DNA from: Pseudomonas sp. B20(2017)
GTDB taxonomy: Bacteria; Pseudomonadota; Gammaproteobacteria; Pseudomonadales; Pseudomonadaceae
Length of the DNA: 64,000 bases
Direction: 5' to 3'
Assembly (NCBI RefSeq): GCF_002113125.1
Contig: NZ_NEJP01000001.1
Location: 62,001-126,000, forward strand
This document shows, piece by piece, positions 21,616-30,843 of this stretch. The notes under the pieces were generated by a model. The model had not been told where the DNA came from and made no database searches. It worked only from the letters and a program-made list of their open reading frames with translations. The position numbers and the translations under genes are program-made. Every line of letters begins with the position of its first letter. The first letter of the stretch is position 1.

Positions 21616-22056
21616 TCACGCAGCCACCCCCGCATCTGCCCGCAGGTCCAGGGCCTCTACGGCCTTGATTGCCACCTGCTCATCAATGTCCGACAGATCG
21701 CCGCTGATGCCGATCGCACCCAGCACGTTGCCCGCCTGATCACGAATCAGCACACCGCCCGGTGCCGGCACGACACTGCCCTGCCCCATGCTGTTGAGCG
21801 CGGCGATGAACGCCGGGCGTTGTTGCGCGTCCAGCGCCAGCAGGCGTGAGCCCTTGCCCAGGGCGATGGCGCCCCAAGCTTTGCCGATGGCGATGTTCGG
21901 GCGCAGCAGGCTGGCGCCGTCTTCGCGTTGCAAGGTGACCAGATGGCCGCCGGTATCCAGTACCGCGATGGTCAGCGGCGCGGCGGAGATGGCCCGCCCT
22001 GCGCTGATGGCTTCGTTGACCAACTTGACTGCGACTTTCAAGGTTAAAGCGCTCAT
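21616..22056 (-). CDS. GlcG/HbpS family protein (DUF336)
   Basis: A 146-residue protein of the GlcG/HbpS fold: start MSALTLKVAVKLVNEAI, core TIAVLDTGGHLVTLQREDGA and PAPGGVLIRDQAGNVLGAIGISG. The family is linked to glycolate/glyoxylate or haem-related operons but its biochemical role is unsettled. It is divergent from gcl and shares a 268-bp regulatory region that contains two copies of TTGTATACAA, so it is probably co-regulated with glyoxylate metabolism. No signal peptide is seen. Confidence 0.85.
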   Translation of the reverse strand: MSALTLKVAVKLVNEAISAGRAISAAPLTIAVLDTGGHLVTLQREDGASLLRPNIAIGKAWGAIALGKGSRLLALDAQQRPAFIAALNSMGQGSVVPAPGGVLIRDQAGNVLGAIGISGDLSDIDEQVAIKAVEALDLRADAGVAA

Positions 22057-22149
22057 GGTGCCGTCCTCATTTTGTTATTGGGAAAGTCGTTGGACTGCGC
22101 GCAAGTGCCGCAGCCCGATGCAACAAATAGAACACAATGAATTATTTTT

Positions 22150-22159
22150 TTGTATACAA
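22150..22159. promoter_or_regulatory. Operator-like palindrome TTGTATACAA, copy 1
   Basis: Perfect 10-bp palindrome 94 bp upstream of the GlcG-like start codon, repeated exactly at 22288. The shape fits a winged-helix repressor such as a GntR-type protein. The regulator is not encoded in the window. Confidence 0.5.
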
Positions 22160-22287
22160 TAATCGCCGAAAAGCGCCTCATGCGACGAAAAGCCACAGCA
22201 GAATTGGCTTCCGACGAATGAAACAGGCGCTTGAGAAAATGGATTGACCTGCGCCGTCCGCCGTGAATACACTCTGCGCAAAGCCAC

Positions 22288-22297
22288 TTGTATACAA
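22288..22297. promoter_or_regulatory. Operator-like palindrome TTGTATACAA, copy 2
   Basis: Identical to copy 1 and 27 bp before the gcl start codon, where bound protein would block initiation of gcl. The two copies lie 138 bp apart, compatible with joint control of both divergent genes. Confidence 0.5.
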
Positions 22298-22324
22298 TTA
22301 CAAAACGTAAAGAGGCACAAAACC

Positions 22325-24100
22325 ATGAGCAAAATGAGAGCAATCGAAGCCGCCGTTCTGGTGATGCGCCGTGAAGGGGTTGATACCGCTTTTGGCATTC
22401 CAGGCGCTGCAATCAACCCGCTGTACTCCGCCCTGCAGAAAGTCGGTGGCATCGATCACGTCCTCGCTCGCCACGTTGAAGGCGCCTCGCACATGGCCGA
22501 GGGCTACACCCGCACCAAGGCCGGCAACATCGGCGTGTGCATCGGCACTTCCGGCCCGGCCGGTACCGACATGGTCACCGGTCTGTACAGCGCCTCCGCG
22601 GATTCGATCCCGATCCTCTGCATCACCGGCCAGGCACCCCGCGCCCGTATGCACAAGGAAGACTTCCAGGCCGTCGACATCACCAGCATCGTCAAGCCGG
22701 TGACCAAGTGGGCGACCACCGTTCTGGAGCCGGGCCAGGTGCCTTACGCCTTCCAGAAAGCCTTCTATGAAATGCGTTCCGGCCGTCCGGGCCCGGTGCT
22801 GATTGACCTGCCGTTCGACGTGCAGATGGCTGAAATCGAATTCGACATCGACGCCTACCAGCCACTGCCGCTGGCCAAGCCGAGCGCGACCCGCGTGCAA
22901 GTCGAAAAAGCCCTGGCGATGCTGGACCAGGCCGAACGTCCGTTGCTGGTCGCCGGTGGCGGCATCATCAACGCTGACGCCAGCGAGCTGCTGGTCGAGT
23001 TCGCCGAGCTGACAGGTATTCCAGTCATCCCGACCCTGATGGGCTGGGGCACCATCCCGGACGATCACCCGCTGATGGTGGGCATGGTCGGTCTGCAGAC
23101 TTCGCACCGCTACGGCAACGCCACCCTGCTCAAATCCGATGTGGTACTGGGCGTCGGCAACCGCTGGGCCAACCGTCACACCGGCTCGGTCGACGTTTAC
23201 ACCGAAGGCCGCAAGTTCATTCACGTCGACATCGAACCGACCCAGATCGGCCGCGTGTTCACCCCGGACCTGGGCATCGTGTCCGACGCCGCTGCCGCGC
23301 TGACCGTGTTCATCGAAGTCGCCCGTGAATGGCAAGCCGCCGGCAAGTTGAAAAACCGCAGCGCATGGCTGCAAGACTGCCAGCAGCGCAAGTCCAGCCT
23401 GCAACGCAAGACCCACTTCGACAACGTGCCGGTCAAGCCGCAGCGCGTCTACGAAGAAATGAACCAGGTGTTCGGCAAGGACACCTGCTACGTCAGCACC
23501 ATTGGTCTGTCGCAGATTGCCGGCGCGCAGTTCCTGCACGTCTACAAGCCGCGTCACTGGATCAACTGTGGTCAGGCCGGCCCGTTGGGCTGGACCATTC
23601 CGGCAGCGCTGGGCGTGGTGAAGGCCGATCCGAACCGTAAAGTCGTGGCCCTGTCGGGGGACTATGACTTCCAGTTCATGATCGAAGAACTGGCGGTCGG
23701 CGCTCAGTTCAAACTGCCGTACATCCACGTCGTGGTGAACAACTCGTACCTGGGGCTGATCCGTCAGGCCCAGCGCGGGTTCGATATGGACTACTGCGTG
23801 CAGCTGTCCTTCGATAACCTGAACGCGCCGGAACTCAACGGTTATGGTGTCGACCACGTCGCAGTCGCCGAAGGCCTTGGCTGTAAAGCGCTGCGTGTAT
23901 TCGAACCGGCTGACATCGCCCCTGCGCTGCGCAAGGCCGAACAGCTGATCGAAGAGTTCAAGGTGCCGGTGATTGTCGAGATCATTCTGGAGCGTGTGAC
24001 CAACATCTCCATGGGGACCGAGATCAACGCCGTCAACGAATTCGAAGACCTGGCGCTGGTCGGCAACGATGCGCCTACCGCGATTTCGCTGCTCGATTAA
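22325..24100 (+). CDS. gcl: Glyoxylate carboligase
   Basis: Thiamine-diphosphate enzyme joining two glyoxylates into tartronate semialdehyde plus CO2. The 591-residue product has the three-domain acetolactate-synthase fold. In [12 protein letters not shown] the usual catalytic Glu is replaced by Val51, the diagnostic feature of Gcl. The ThDP-binding segment is around [18 protein letters not shown]. The ATG at 22325 gives [18 protein letters not shown]; the frame is open further upstream but crosses the operator. First gene of the glyoxylate operon with hyi and glxR. Confidence 0.97.
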   Translation: MSKMRAIEAAVLVMRREGVDTAFGIPGAAINPLYSALQKVGGIDHVLARHVEGASHMAEGYTRTKAGNIGVCIGTSGPAGTDMVTGLYSASADSIPILCITGQAPRARMHKEDFQAVDITSIVKPVTKWATTVLEPGQVPYAFQKAFYEMRSGRPGPVLIDLPFDVQMAEIEFDIDAYQPLPLAKPSATRVQVEKALAMLDQAERPLLVAGGGIINADASELLVEFAELTGIPVIPTLMGWGTIPDDHPLMVGMVGLQTSHRYGNATLLKSDVVLGVGNRWANRHTGSVDVYTEGRKFIHVDIEPTQIGRVFTPDLGIVSDAAAALTVFIEVAREWQAAGKLKNRSAWLQDCQQRKSSLQRKTHFDNVPVKPQRVYEEMNQVFGKDTCYVSTIGLSQIAGAQFLHVYKPRHWINCGQAGPLGWTIPAALGVVKADPNRKVVALSGDYDFQFMIEELAVGAQFKLPYIHVVVNNSYLGLIRQAQRGFDMDYCVQLSFDNLNAPELNGYGVDHVAVAEGLGCKALRVFEPADIAPALRKAEQLIEEFKVPVIVEIILERVTNISMGTEINAVNEFEDLALVGNDAPTAISLLD

Positions 24101-24151
24101 CTGCTGACCGCTCCCACAAGGGGAACCTCACAAGATTTACGGGAGACCACC

Positions 24152-24934
24152 ATGCCGCGTTTCGCAGCCAACCTGTCCATGCTGTTCACCGAACAGGATT
24201 TCCTTGCCCGTTTCGACGCCGCCGCCAAGGCTGGCTTCAGCGGTGTCGAGTACCTGTTCCCGTATGATTTCAGCTCCGCCGAAATCAAGGCCAGACTCGA
24301 CGCCAACGGTCTGACCCAAGTGCTGTTCAACCTGCCGGCCGGTGACTGGGCCAAGGGCGAGCGCGGTATCGCGTGCCTGCCGGACCGGGTCGAAGAGTTC
24401 CGCGCCGGGGTCGATCTGGCCATCGCTTACGCACAGGTGCTGGGCAACACCCAGGTCAACTGCCTGGCCGGCATCCGCCCGCAGGGCGTGGACGACGCTA
24501 CCGTTGAAAAGACCTTCGTCGCCAACCTCAAATACGCCGCCGACAAGCTGCAAGCCGCCGGCATCAAACTGGTGATGGAAGCGATCAACACCCGCGACAT
24601 CCCGGGCTTCTACCTGAACAACACGGCGCAGGCCCTGTCGATTCGCGAGCAGGTCGGCAGCGCCAATCTGTTCCTGCAATACGACATCTATCACATGCAA
24701 ATCATGGAAGGCGATCTGGCCCGCACCCTGCAATCGCACCTGAGCGAGATCAACCATGTGCAGTTGGCCGACAACCCGGGCCGCAACGAGCCGGGCACTG
24801 GCGAGATCAACTACCGCTTCCTGTTCGAACACCTCGATCGCATCGGTTATCAGGGCTGGGTCGGCTGCGAGTACAAACCGCTGACCACCACTGAAGCGGG
24901 CCTCGGCTGGCTGAAGAGCCATAACGCGATTTAA
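24152..24934 (+). CDS. hyi: Hydroxypyruvate isomerase
   Basis: Interconverts hydroxypyruvate and tartronate semialdehyde. The 260-residue TIM-barrel product begins MPRFAANLSMLFTEQDFLARF and shows the isomerase metal/substrate residues in LVMEAINTRDIPGFYL (Glu), LQYDIYHMQIMEGDLA (Asp/His) and GWVGCEYKP (Glu). Length and motifs match Hyi. GGGAG lies ahead of the ATG. It follows gcl by 51 bp. Confidence 0.95.
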   Translation: MPRFAANLSMLFTEQDFLARFDAAAKAGFSGVEYLFPYDFSSAEIKARLDANGLTQVLFNLPAGDWAKGERGIACLPDRVEEFRAGVDLAIAYAQVLGNTQVNCLAGIRPQGVDDATVEKTFVANLKYAADKLQAAGIKLVMEAINTRDIPGFYLNNTAQALSIREQVGSANLFLQYDIYHMQIMEGDLARTLQSHLSEINHVQLADNPGRNEPGTGEINYRFLFEHLDRIGYQGWVGCEYKPLTTTEAGLGWLKSHNAI

Positions 24935-24949
24935 GAACAATGCAAAACC

Positions 24950-25036
24950 CTGTGGGAGCGAGCCTGCTCGCGATGAAATCACCTCGGTACAACTGATGTA
25001 GCGCAGCGCCTGAATCGCGAGCAGGTTCGCTCCCAC
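24950..25036. repeat. REP inverted pair between hyi and glxR
   Basis: TGTGGGAGCGAGCCTGCTCG with CGA (about 24951-24973) and the inverted TCGCGAGCAGGTTCGCTCCC with ACA (about 25015-25037) lie in the 150-bp gap inside the operon. Each unit has small differences from the 26001 pair. Confidence 0.9.
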
Positions 25037-25084
25037 AAAAGCCCCTTATTTGCTTGAGCAATACAAAAACAAGAGGATTTTCTC

Positions 25085-25978
25085 ATGGCTAAAATCGGAT
25101 TCATCGGCACCGGCATCATGGGCCACCCAATGGCGGCGAACCTGCAGAAAGCCGGTCACAGCCTGTTCCTGTCGGCGCACCACGATGCCGCCCCTGCCGA
25201 CCTGGTCGCCGCTGGCGCCGTCGCTCTGGCCAACCCACGCGAAGTGGCCCAGGAAGCCGAATTCATCATCGTCATGGTGCCGGATACCCCGCAGGTCGAT
25301 GACGTGCTGTTCCGCGCCGACGGCGTCGCTGCCGGCATCGGCAAAGGCAAAGTCGTGATCGACATGAGCTCAATCTCGCCGACCGCCACCAAGGCTTTCG
25401 CCGCGAAGATCAACGAGAAAGGCGCGCAATACCTCGACGCTCCGGTGTCCGGTGGTGAAGTCGGTGCCAAGGCTGCGACCCTGAGCATCATGGTCGGTGG
25501 CGACGCCGATGCCTTCGAACGCGCACTGCCGTTGTTCCAGGCCATGGGCAAGAACATCACCCTGGTTGGTGGCAATGGCGACGGTCAGACCGCCAAGGTG
25601 GCGAACCAGATCATCGTTGCCCTGAACATTCAGGCCGTGGCCGAAGCCCTGCTGTTCGCTTCGAAAAACGGTGCCGATCCAGCCAAGGTGCGTGAAGCGC
25701 TGATGGGCGGTTTCGCCTCCTCGAAGATCCTCGAAGTGCACGGCGAGCGCATGATCAAGGGCACCTTCGATCCGGGCTTCCGCATCAGCCTGCACCAGAA
25801 GGACCTGAACCTGGCCCTGCAAGGCGCCAAGGAGCTGAACATCAACCTGCCGAACACCGCCAACGCCCAGCAAGTGTTCAGCACCTGCGCGGCCATCGGT
25901 GGCAGCAACTGGGACCACTCGGCGCTGATCAAGGGCCTGGAACACATGGCCAACTTCTCGATTCGCGACAAGAAGTAA
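25085..25978 (+). CDS. glxR: 2-hydroxy-3-oxopropionate (tartronate semialdehyde) reductase
   Basis: Reduces tartronate semialdehyde to D-glycerate with NAD(P)H. The 297-residue beta-hydroxyacid dehydrogenase has the Rossmann start MAKIGFIGTGIMGHPMAANL, the substrate loop DAPVSGGEVGAKAATLSIMVGG and the catalytic lysine in NGDGQTAKVANQIIVALN. The C-terminal helical domain is complete. Context between hyi and the glycerate kinase gene supports glxR rather than garR or mmsB. Confidence 0.95.
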   Translation: MAKIGFIGTGIMGHPMAANLQKAGHSLFLSAHHDAAPADLVAAGAVALANPREVAQEAEFIIVMVPDTPQVDDVLFRADGVAAGIGKGKVVIDMSSISPTATKAFAAKINEKGAQYLDAPVSGGEVGAKAATLSIMVGGDADAFERALPLFQAMGKNITLVGGNGDGQTAKVANQIIVALNIQAVAEALLFASKNGADPAKVREALMGGFASSKILEVHGERMIKGTFDPGFRISLHQKDLNLALQGAKELNINLPNTANAQQVFSTCAAIGGSNWDHSALIKGLEHMANFSIRDKK

Positions 25979-26000
25979 GCCCCTGCTGCACCGCTTGAAA

Positions 26001-26097
26001 CCTGTGGGAGCGAGCTTGCTCGCGAAGAGGGTCTGTCAGTCGACATGGACATTGACTGACCTACCGCTTTCGCGAGCAAGCTCGCTCCCACAGGACC
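26001..26097. repeat. REP inverted pair between glxR and the glycerate kinase gene
   Basis: CCTGTGGGAGCGAGCTTGCT with CGCGAA (26001-26026) and the exact inverted copy (about 26068-26094) are separated by about 40 bp. A very well conserved pair. Confidence 0.93.
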
Positions 26098-26138
26098 TGT
26101 ATCGCCCTTTCGAATAACAAGAATTCCGGGAGCCCGCC

Positions 26139-27413
26139 ATGTCGGTCGATCCGCAACAACTGCTGCGCGAGCTGTTTGCCACAGCCATCGACGCGGCCCA
26201 TCCGAACCAGGTCCTCGAAGCTCATCTGCCGGCCGATCGCACAGGTCGCGTGATCGTCATCGGCGCCGGCAAGGCTGCCGCTGCCATGGCGCAAGTGGTC
26301 GAGCGCTGCTGGGAAGGTGAAGTCTCGGGCCTTGTGGTGACCCGTTACGGTCACGGCGCCCCGTGCGAAAAAATCGAAGTGGTCGAAGCCGCGCACCCGG
26401 TGCCGGACGCAGCCGGTCTGGCCGTGGCCAAACGCGTGCTGGATCTGGTCAGCAACCTGACCGAAGACGACCGCGTGATTTTCCTGTTGTCCGGTGGCGG
26501 TTCTGCCCTGCTGGCGCTGCCGGCCGAAGGCATCACCCTGGCCGACAAACAGTCGATCAACAAAGCCCTGCTCAAATCCGGCGCGACCATCGGCGAGATG
26601 AACTGCGTGCGCAAGCACCTCTCGGCGATCAAGGGCGGACGGCTGGGCAAGGCCTGCTGGCCGGCGACTGTTTATACCTACGCGATTTCCGATGTACCGG
26701 GCGACCTCGCCACGGTCATCGCCTCCGGCCCGACCGTGGCCGACCCGAGCACCAGCGCCGAAGCGCTGGCGATCATCAAGCGCTACGGCATCGAGATTCC
26801 GGCCTCCGTGCGCAGCTGGCTGCAAAGCCCGGAATCGGAAACAGTCAAACCCGGCGATCCGAGCCTGGCCCGCAGTCACTTCCAGCTGATCGCCCGCCCT
26901 CAGCAATCGCTGGATGCCGCGGCAGTGAAATGCCGTCAGGCCGGTTTCAGCACGCTGATCCTCGGCGACCTGGAAGGCGAATCCCGCGAAGTGGCGAAAG
27001 TCCACGCCGGCATCGCGCGCCAGATCATCCATCACGGCCAGCCACTGGCGGCGCCGTGCGTGATTCTCTCCGGAGGCGAAACCACGGTGACCGTGCGCGG
27101 CAATGGCCGTGGCGGACGCAACGCCGAATTCCTTCTCAGCCTCACCGACAGCCTCAAGGGCCAGCCCGGCGTCTATGCGCTGGCCGGTGACACCGACGGC
27201 ATCGACGGCTCGGAAGACAACGCCGGCGCGATCATGACTCCGGACAGCTACGCCCGCGCCGCCGCCCTGGGCCTGAGCGCCAGCGACGAGCTGGATAACA
27301 ACAACGGTTACGGCTACTTCGAGGCGCTCAATGCGCTGATCGTCACCGAACCGACCCGCACCAACGTCAACGACTTCCGCGCCATCCTGATCCTCGAGAG
27401 CTCTAAATCATGA
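26139..27413 (+). CDS. ttuD: Glycerate 2-kinase (TtuD/GckA, MOFRL family)
   Basis: A 424-residue protein of the DUF4147/MOFRL family. The N-terminal domain has RVIVIGAGKAAAAMAQVVE and FLLSGGGSALLALP; the C-terminal MOFRL domain has ILSGGETTVTVRGNGRGGRNAEFLLSL and ALAGDTDGIDGSEDNAGA. Relatives are often annotated hydroxypyruvate reductase from the early TtuD work, but characterised members are ATP-dependent glycerate 2-kinases. Producing 2-phosphoglycerate fits the next gene, a pyruvate kinase. Its stop overlaps the next start by 4 bp. Confidence 0.88.
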   Translation: MSVDPQQLLRELFATAIDAAHPNQVLEAHLPADRTGRVIVIGAGKAAAAMAQVVERCWEGEVSGLVVTRYGHGAPCEKIEVVEAAHPVPDAAGLAVAKRVLDLVSNLTEDDRVIFLLSGGGSALLALPAEGITLADKQSINKALLKSGATIGEMNCVRKHLSAIKGGRLGKACWPATVYTYAISDVPGDLATVIASGPTVADPSTSAEALAIIKRYGIEIPASVRSWLQSPESETVKPGDPSLARSHFQLIARPQQSLDAAAVKCRQAGFSTLILGDLEGESREVAKVHAGIARQIIHHGQPLAAPCVILSGGETTVTVRGNGRGGRNAEFLLSLTDSLKGQPGVYALAGDTDGIDGSEDNAGAIMTPDSYARAAALGLSASDELDNNNGYGYFEALNALIVTEPTRTNVNDFRAILILESSKS

Positions 27414-28825
27414 CGCCTGATAAAAAGGTCAAAATCCTCGCCACCCTCGGGCCTGCCGTCGACGGCATCGAAGACATCCGCGAGCTGGTCGAGGCCGGGG
27501 TCAACATCTTCCGCCTCAACTTCAGCCACGGCGATCACGCCGACCACGCCAAGCGCTATCAGTGGATCCGCGAAGTCGAGCGCCAGCTCAACTATCCGCT
27601 CGGGATCCTGATGGACCTGCAAGGGCCGAAACTGCGGGTCGGCAAGTTCGCTGACGGTAAGGTGCAACTGCATCGCGGTCAGGCGTTCCGCCTCGACCTG
27701 GACGCCACACCGGGCGACGAACGCCGGGTGAACCTGCCGCACCCGGAGATCATCGCGGCGCTGGAAGCCGGGATGGACCTGCTACTCGACGACGGCAAAC
27801 TGCGTCTGCGGGTCGTCACCAAATACTCCGACGCGATCGACACCACCGTGCTCAATGGCGGTGAACTGTCGGATCGCAAAGGCGTGAACGTGCCGCAAGC
27901 GGTGCTCGACCTGAGCCCGCTGACCACCAAGGATCGTCGCGACCTGAGCTTCGGTCTGGAGCTGGGTGTGGACTGGGTCGCGCTGTCGTTTGTGCAGCGT
28001 CCGCAAGACATCATCGAGGCACGCGCGCTGATCGGCGACAAGGCATTCCTGATGGCGAAAATCGAGAAGCCGTCGGCCGTCGAGCAACTGCGCGAGATCG
28101 CCGAACTGAGCGACGCAATCATGGTTGCCCGCGGCGACCTTGGCGTGGAAGTGCCGGCCGAGAGCGTGCCGCAGATCCAGAAAAACATCATCACCACCTG
28201 CCGCCAGCTCGGCAAACCGGTGGTGGTGGCGACGCAGATGCTCGAGTCGATGCGTTTCTCCCCGGCGCCGACCCGCGCCGAAGTCACCGACGTTGCCAAC
28301 GCCGTGGCCGAAGGCGCCGATGCGGTGATGCTGTCGGCAGAAACCGCGTCCGGCGAGTACCCGCTGGAAGCCGTGCAGATGATGAGCAAGATCATCCGTC
28401 AGGTCGAAAACGGCCCGGACTACCAGACCCAACTCGACGTCAGCCGACCGAAAGCCGAAGCGACCGTGTCCGATGCGATCAGCTGCGCGATTCGCCGCAT
28501 CAGCAACGTGCTGCCGGTGGCGGTGCTGGTCAACTACAGCGAGTCCGGTGCATCGAGTCTGCGTGCGGCACGGGAACGGCCGAAAGCGCCGATCCTCAAC
28601 CTGACGCCGAACCTGCAGACCGCGCGCCGCTTGAGCGTGGCGTGGGGCATTCATTCGGTGGTCAATGATCGCCTGCGTCAGGTGGATGAAGTGTGCTCGA
28701 CCGCGCTGGAAATCGCTCAGGCTCAAGGAATGGCCGAGCGTGGCGATACGTTGCTGATCACCGCGGGTGTGCCGTTCGGGCAGCCTGGGTCGACTAATTC
28801 GCTGCGGATCGAAACATTGATTTAA
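27410..28825 (+). CDS. pyk: Pyruvate kinase
   Basis: Converts phosphoenolpyruvate and ADP to pyruvate and ATP. The 471-residue product contains KVKILATLGPAVDGIEDIREL, NFSHGDHADHA, the active-site region FLMAKIEKPSAVEQL and MVARGDLGVEVP, and KPVVVATQMLESM. A C-terminal allosteric domain is present. Translational coupling to the glycerate kinase gene (ATGA overlap) indicates that this isozyme is dedicated to the end of the glyoxylate/glycerate route (TtuE-type). Confidence 0.95.
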   Translation: MTPDKKVKILATLGPAVDGIEDIRELVEAGVNIFRLNFSHGDHADHAKRYQWIREVERQLNYPLGILMDLQGPKLRVGKFADGKVQLHRGQAFRLDLDATPGDERRVNLPHPEIIAALEAGMDLLLDDGKLRLRVVTKYSDAIDTTVLNGGELSDRKGVNVPQAVLDLSPLTTKDRRDLSFGLELGVDWVALSFVQRPQDIIEARALIGDKAFLMAKIEKPSAVEQLREIAELSDAIMVARGDLGVEVPAESVPQIQKNIITTCRQLGKPVVVATQMLESMRFSPAPTRAEVTDVANAVAEGADAVMLSAETASGEYPLEAVQMMSKIIRQVENGPDYQTQLDVSRPKAEATVSDAISCAIRRISNVLPVAVLVNYSESGASSLRAARERPKAPILNLTPNLQTARRLSVAWGIHSVVNDRLRQVDEVCSTALEIAQAQGMAERGDTLLITAGVPFGQPGSTNSLRIETLI

Positions 28826-28835
28826 CCACTGACCA

Positions 28836-28960
28836 AGATCGTTCCCACGCTCCGCGTGGGAATGCGGCCCGGGACGCTCTGCGTCCCAAGAGCAGACGCA
28901 GAGCGTCCTTTGAGGCATTCCCACGCAGACGGTTCGACGCCTCGACGTGGGAACGATCAG
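28836..28960. repeat. Dispersed inverted repeat of the CGTTCCCACGCTCCGCGTGG family
   Basis: Between pyk and the urea transporter gene lies GATCGTTCCCACGCTCCGCG at one end and CGACGTGGGAACGATC at the other, with internal inverted blocks GACGCTCTGCGTCC and GACGCAGAGCGTCC. The whole 125 bp folds into a branched palindrome. I recall this repeat as common in Pseudomonas and often mis-predicted as short DUF1534 proteins; none is called here. Confidence 0.85.
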
Positions 28961-28976
28961 TACCGAATGACCTGCC

Positions 28977-29891
28977 ATGCCTGCCAATCATTTCAACACC
29001 CACTGCCCTGACTGGGCCGAGGCTTTGCTCAACGGTTTCAGTCAAATCTTCCTCCAGCGCCATCCGCTGTGTGGACTTCTGTGCCTTCTGGCCATTTTAT
29101 TCACCGCGCCGGTGCTGTTCGCCGGCGCGCTGCTTGGCGCGGTCGCCGGGTTGCTCACCGCGCAACGGCGCAACTACGCCAAGGCGGATCGCCAGGCCGG
29201 ACTGTTCAGCTACAACGGCGTGCTGGTCGGCCTGTTGCTGAGCCTGTATTTCCCTTGGTCGCCGATGCTGCCGCCGCTGATTCTGGCGGCCGGTGGGCTG
29301 AGCGCGATGATCACGCAGCAGTGGCTCAAACGCGCACGCCTCACCGAGTATCTGCCCGCCTACACTGCGCCGTTCGTATTGCTGAGCTGGTTGTTCCTGT
29401 GTTTCGCCGAGCCTTCGACGCCGGCTCCGGCGCTTGAACTGAATACCGTGAACCTGCTCGGTGCCGCGCTGAAAAGCTTCGGTCAGGTGATGTTCCTCGA
29501 CCATCCGTTGGCCGGTGGATTGATCGCCGCCGGTTTGCTGATCGCCGATCGCCGGGCTTTTGCCTGGGCGCTGCTGGCTTCGGTGATTGGTCTGGGTTCC
29601 AGCCTGTTGCACCACGACAGCCAGGTCGCGCTGCTGGGTCTGGGGGGTTACAACGCCGTGCTCGCCGCCCTCGCCTTCAGCGCGCAGCGCCAGCAACCGT
29701 GGCTGCCGCTGTTCGGCATCGGCCTGGCGCTGCTGCTGACGCCGCTGTTCAGTGCCCTGGGGCTGGCGACCCTCACCGCACCGTTCATTCTCGCCTGCTG
29801 GCTGCTGCGCACCGGCATTCGCCTGATGCAGCAACCGCAGATCAACGGCGCGCCTTGCGCTCACGGGGAGAATCAACCTAGGCTGCGCTGA
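28977..29891 (+). CDS. Urea transporter
   Basis: A 304-residue membrane protein of the UT urea channel family. It shows two copies of the channel signature, YLPAYTAPFVLLSWLF and LGLATLTAPFILACWLL, in the internally duplicated arrangement typical of UT proteins. It also has GLFSYNGVLVGLLLSLYFPW and the second-half counterpart GGYNAVLAALAF. Around ten helices are predicted. It would admit urea passively across the inner membrane. No urease genes are present in the window. Confidence 0.9.
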   Translation: MPANHFNTHCPDWAEALLNGFSQIFLQRHPLCGLLCLLAILFTAPVLFAGALLGAVAGLLTAQRRNYAKADRQAGLFSYNGVLVGLLLSLYFPWSPMLPPLILAAGGLSAMITQQWLKRARLTEYLPAYTAPFVLLSWLFLCFAEPSTPAPALELNTVNLLGAALKSFGQVMFLDHPLAGGLIAAGLLIADRRAFAWALLASVIGLGSSLLHHDSQVALLGLGGYNAVLAALAFSAQRQQPWLPLFGIGLALLLTPLFSALGLATLTAPFILACWLLRTGIRLMQQPQINGAPCAHGENQPRLR

Positions 29892-29912
29892 TTTACCGCC
29901 AGAGCAATGTGC

Positions 29913-30737
29913 ATGAACGGCAACAACACGTGGCGTGATCGCCTGTACGTGATCATTTTCCAGACCGACACGGTGGCCGGCCGCCGTTTCGACAAGACCC
30001 TGCTGCTGATCATCTTCGCCAGCCTGGTGACCGTGATCCTCGACAGCATCGATGAAGTCCACCAGAACTACGCCAATGTGCTGGCGTACATCGAATGGGG
30101 CTTCACGGTCATCTTCCTCGGCGAGTATCTGCTGCGCCTGTACTGCTCGCCCAAGCCGCTGCGCTACGCCTTCAGTTTCTACGGGCTGGTGGACTTGCTG
30201 GCGATCGTGCCCGGCATCCTCGCGCTGTATTACAGCGATGCCCAGTACCTGCTGATCATCCGGGTGATCCGGATGCTACGGATCTTCCGGGTACTCAAGC
30301 TCGGGCCGTACTTGAAACAGGCGCATTACCTGCTCGACGCCCTGCGCGGCAGCAAGCAGAAAATCCTCGTGTTCCTGCTCAGCGTCTGCACCCTGGTCAC
30401 GGTGTTCGGCACCCTGATGTACGTGGTCGAAGGCCCGGAACACGGCTTCACCAGCATTCCCAAAGGCATCTATTGGGCTATCGTGACCCTGACCACCGTG
30501 GGTTACGGCGACATCGTGCCGAGGACCGTGCTGGGCCAGGTGATTTCGTCGCTGGTGATGATCACCGGTTACTCGATCATCGCCGTGCCGACCGGGATTT
30601 TCACCGCTGAACTGGCCACGGCCATGCGCGGCGGTCAGCTGCAACACGACTGCCCCGTGTGCAAGAAAAGCAGCCATGAACACGAAGCGTCGTTCTGCTC
30701 CCGTTGCGGCAATGCGTTGTTCAATAAAATGGAATAA
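29913..30737 (+). CDS. Voltage-gated potassium channel with C-terminal zinc ribbon
   Basis: A 274-residue six-helix channel. The voltage-sensor helix carries periodic arginines (RVIRMLRIFRVLKL), and the pore has the canonical K+ filter in VTLTTVGYGDIVP. After S6 there is a short cytoplasmic tail with two CxxC pairs, CPVCKK and CSRCGN, spaced as a zinc ribbon. An ATG at 29907 would add two residues; I prefer 29913 because it gives MNGNNTWRDRLYV, like homologs I recall. It follows the urea transporter by 21 bp and may be co-transcribed. Confidence 0.86.
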   Translation: MNGNNTWRDRLYVIIFQTDTVAGRRFDKTLLLIIFASLVTVILDSIDEVHQNYANVLAYIEWGFTVIFLGEYLLRLYCSPKPLRYAFSFYGLVDLLAIVPGILALYYSDAQYLLIIRVIRMLRIFRVLKLGPYLKQAHYLLDALRGSKQKILVFLLSVCTLVTVFGTLMYVVEGPEHGFTSIPKGIYWAIVTLTTVGYGDIVPRTVLGQVISSLVMITGYSIIAVPTGIFTAELATAMRGGQLQHDCPVCKKSSHEHEASFCSRCGNALFNKME

Positions 30738-30762
30738 GCAAAGTTCTTTTTAATCTTTAAAC

Positions 30763-30788
30763 GACTATGCGTGCCCCGCTATAGTCGC
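30763..30788. promoter_or_regulatory. Inverted repeat in the sbp promoter region
   Basis: CGACTAT (30763-30769) and ATAGTCG (30782-30788) form a perfect 7-bp inverted repeat 56 bp before the sbp start codon, with an AT-rich stretch upstream. It could be a regulator site (sulfur regulator CysB is a guess) or the end of the upstream transcript. Confidence 0.35.
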
Positions 30789-30843
30789 TGGCAAATGGCC
30801 TCATCTTTGTAAAAAAACACCCCTACAGAACAAGGAATGCGCA

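Noticed and set aside
20880-26100. CRISPR array from repeated GAGCAAGCTCGCTCCCAC units
   Set aside because: Units are inverted pairs at irregular distances between genes, the pattern of REPs; no regular spacers or cas genes.
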